Made by a program: the position numbers and the translations under genes. A DNA stretch of 64,000 nucleotides from positions 37,535,624-37,599,623 of the forward strand of contig OY979716.1 in assembly GCA_963855995.1 (NCBI GenBank). Direction: 5' to 3'. The notes beneath the pieces are model-generated. The model was not told the origin of the DNA and did not search any database. It saw only the letters and a list, made by a program, of their open reading frames with translations. Shown here piece by piece: positions 63,421 to 64,000 of the stretch. The stretch's first letter is position 1, and every line of letters begins with the position of its first letter. This DNA is from Muricea muricata. Its lineage: Eukaryota > Cnidaria > Anthozoa > Malacalcyonacea > Plexauridae.

Positions 63421-64000
63421 CATTGGATGTTTTTAAACTTTCAACCAGTTTTGATAAATCTAAAAAACAGTAGGAATGACATTAAAATCTTTAATTAACA
63501 TTATGTTATTCATCTTAATGTCAAAACATAATAAAATTTATGGTTTTAATTCTAGAAAATCTTTGCTAATGAAATTTAATAATTTTAGAGAAATTAAGGA
63601 AGTTTGTTATTTTGATAAAACAGCTAACAGATGAAACACGTAAAGACTCATTCATAAATGGACCAAATGTGTGTCATAAGGCAAATTGCTATTGTGCTGT
63701 AAACTCAATGTTAAATTGAACATTGCAACATACCAAATGGAACAGAGTTATCATCCTGATCAATTGAATGGCTTGCTTGACATGTTTTGTACTTCATTGC
63801 CAAATTTGCATAACAAGTTATAAATACATTGAAGGAAAATATATCACAAATTATTATTATCTACTAGTGTATCAAGAGTCATTGTCTGAGAAAACCGGGC
63901 AGATCGCAAAGATGGGGGTCGGCCGTTTCACTTCAGATTTACACCATTTGATAGGCATCGGGTAAAGTTAAGAATGACTGAATTTGAGCGCAATTAGGTA
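63421..64000. other. Gene-free end of window
   Basis: AT-rich. A small plus frame at 63768-63965 has no domain. No terminal repeats identified. Confidence 0.45.

Overview
This looks like a window of animal nuclear DNA, most likely from a cnidarian or perhaps a sponge. It is AT-rich by eye, has short exons with GT..AG borders, and carries a mixture typical of those genomes: Penelope-like elements with GIY-YIG endonuclease, BEL/Pao retrotransposons, Polinton/Maverick genes, P-element/THAP9-like, PIF/Harbinger and several hAT transposases. The phylum is an inference. I found no gene that I can confidently call a host gene; nearly everything recognisable is mobile DNA at various stages of decay.

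Layout. 1-1620: a Penelope-like element (PLE) whose reverse-transcriptase part lies inverted against its GIY-YIG part, with a well-formed hammerhead ribozyme in its 3' tail. 2050-3200: a broken integrase-core gene. 3464-4814: a hAT transposase remnant. 5253-8489: no gene. 8490-20981: a BEL/Pao retrotransposon on the minus strand with 246-bp LTRs and a 5-bp target duplication (AACCA), containing a second, younger BEL/Pao element (13943-19913) with ~125-bp LTRs and its own duplication (CCTAT). 21430-23870: a second PLE with the same head-to-head broken layout. 23938-29600: a probable Polinton polymerase scrap, then a cysteine-rich gene related to the KDZ/HMGXB3 group, split by a 1.6-kb TTAA-flanked element that carries a P2X7-like cysteine domain gene.

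29700-36680 holds only small inverted-repeat elements and unannotated AT-rich DNA. 36682-40490 is a multi-exon P-element/THAP9-like transposase gene on the minus strand. 41829-46090 holds two foldback elements, a second hAT remnant and a 31-bp minisatellite. 47040-50117 is a PIF/Harbinger element with convergent Myb-like and HARBI1-like genes. 50340-55315 is a decayed Polinton: DNA polymerase B, three small minus-strand ORFs, integrase and a structural-type gene, with a pair of 14-bp palindromes and a TATA box between the last two. 55465-56187 is an unrecognised three-exon gene. 56406-60160 is a third hAT gene whose exon structure can be followed and which contains a tandemly duplicated exon. 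60190-60694 is a hAT-type MITE with an 8-bp duplication. The right end holds a transposase-like ORF with a GDGxxDSPG motif and another unrecognised transposon-like coding remnant.

The genes work as separate selfish units, not as a pathway: the LTR elements encode gag, protease, reverse transcriptase, RNase H and integrase for copy-and-paste movement, the PLEs reverse transcribe using a GIY-YIG nick, and the DNA elements encode DDE transposases. Nearly all show stops or frameshifts. The inner BEL/Pao element is the least damaged: its LTRs differ only by one 3-bp indel and its gag-pol frame is open for about 1200 codons.
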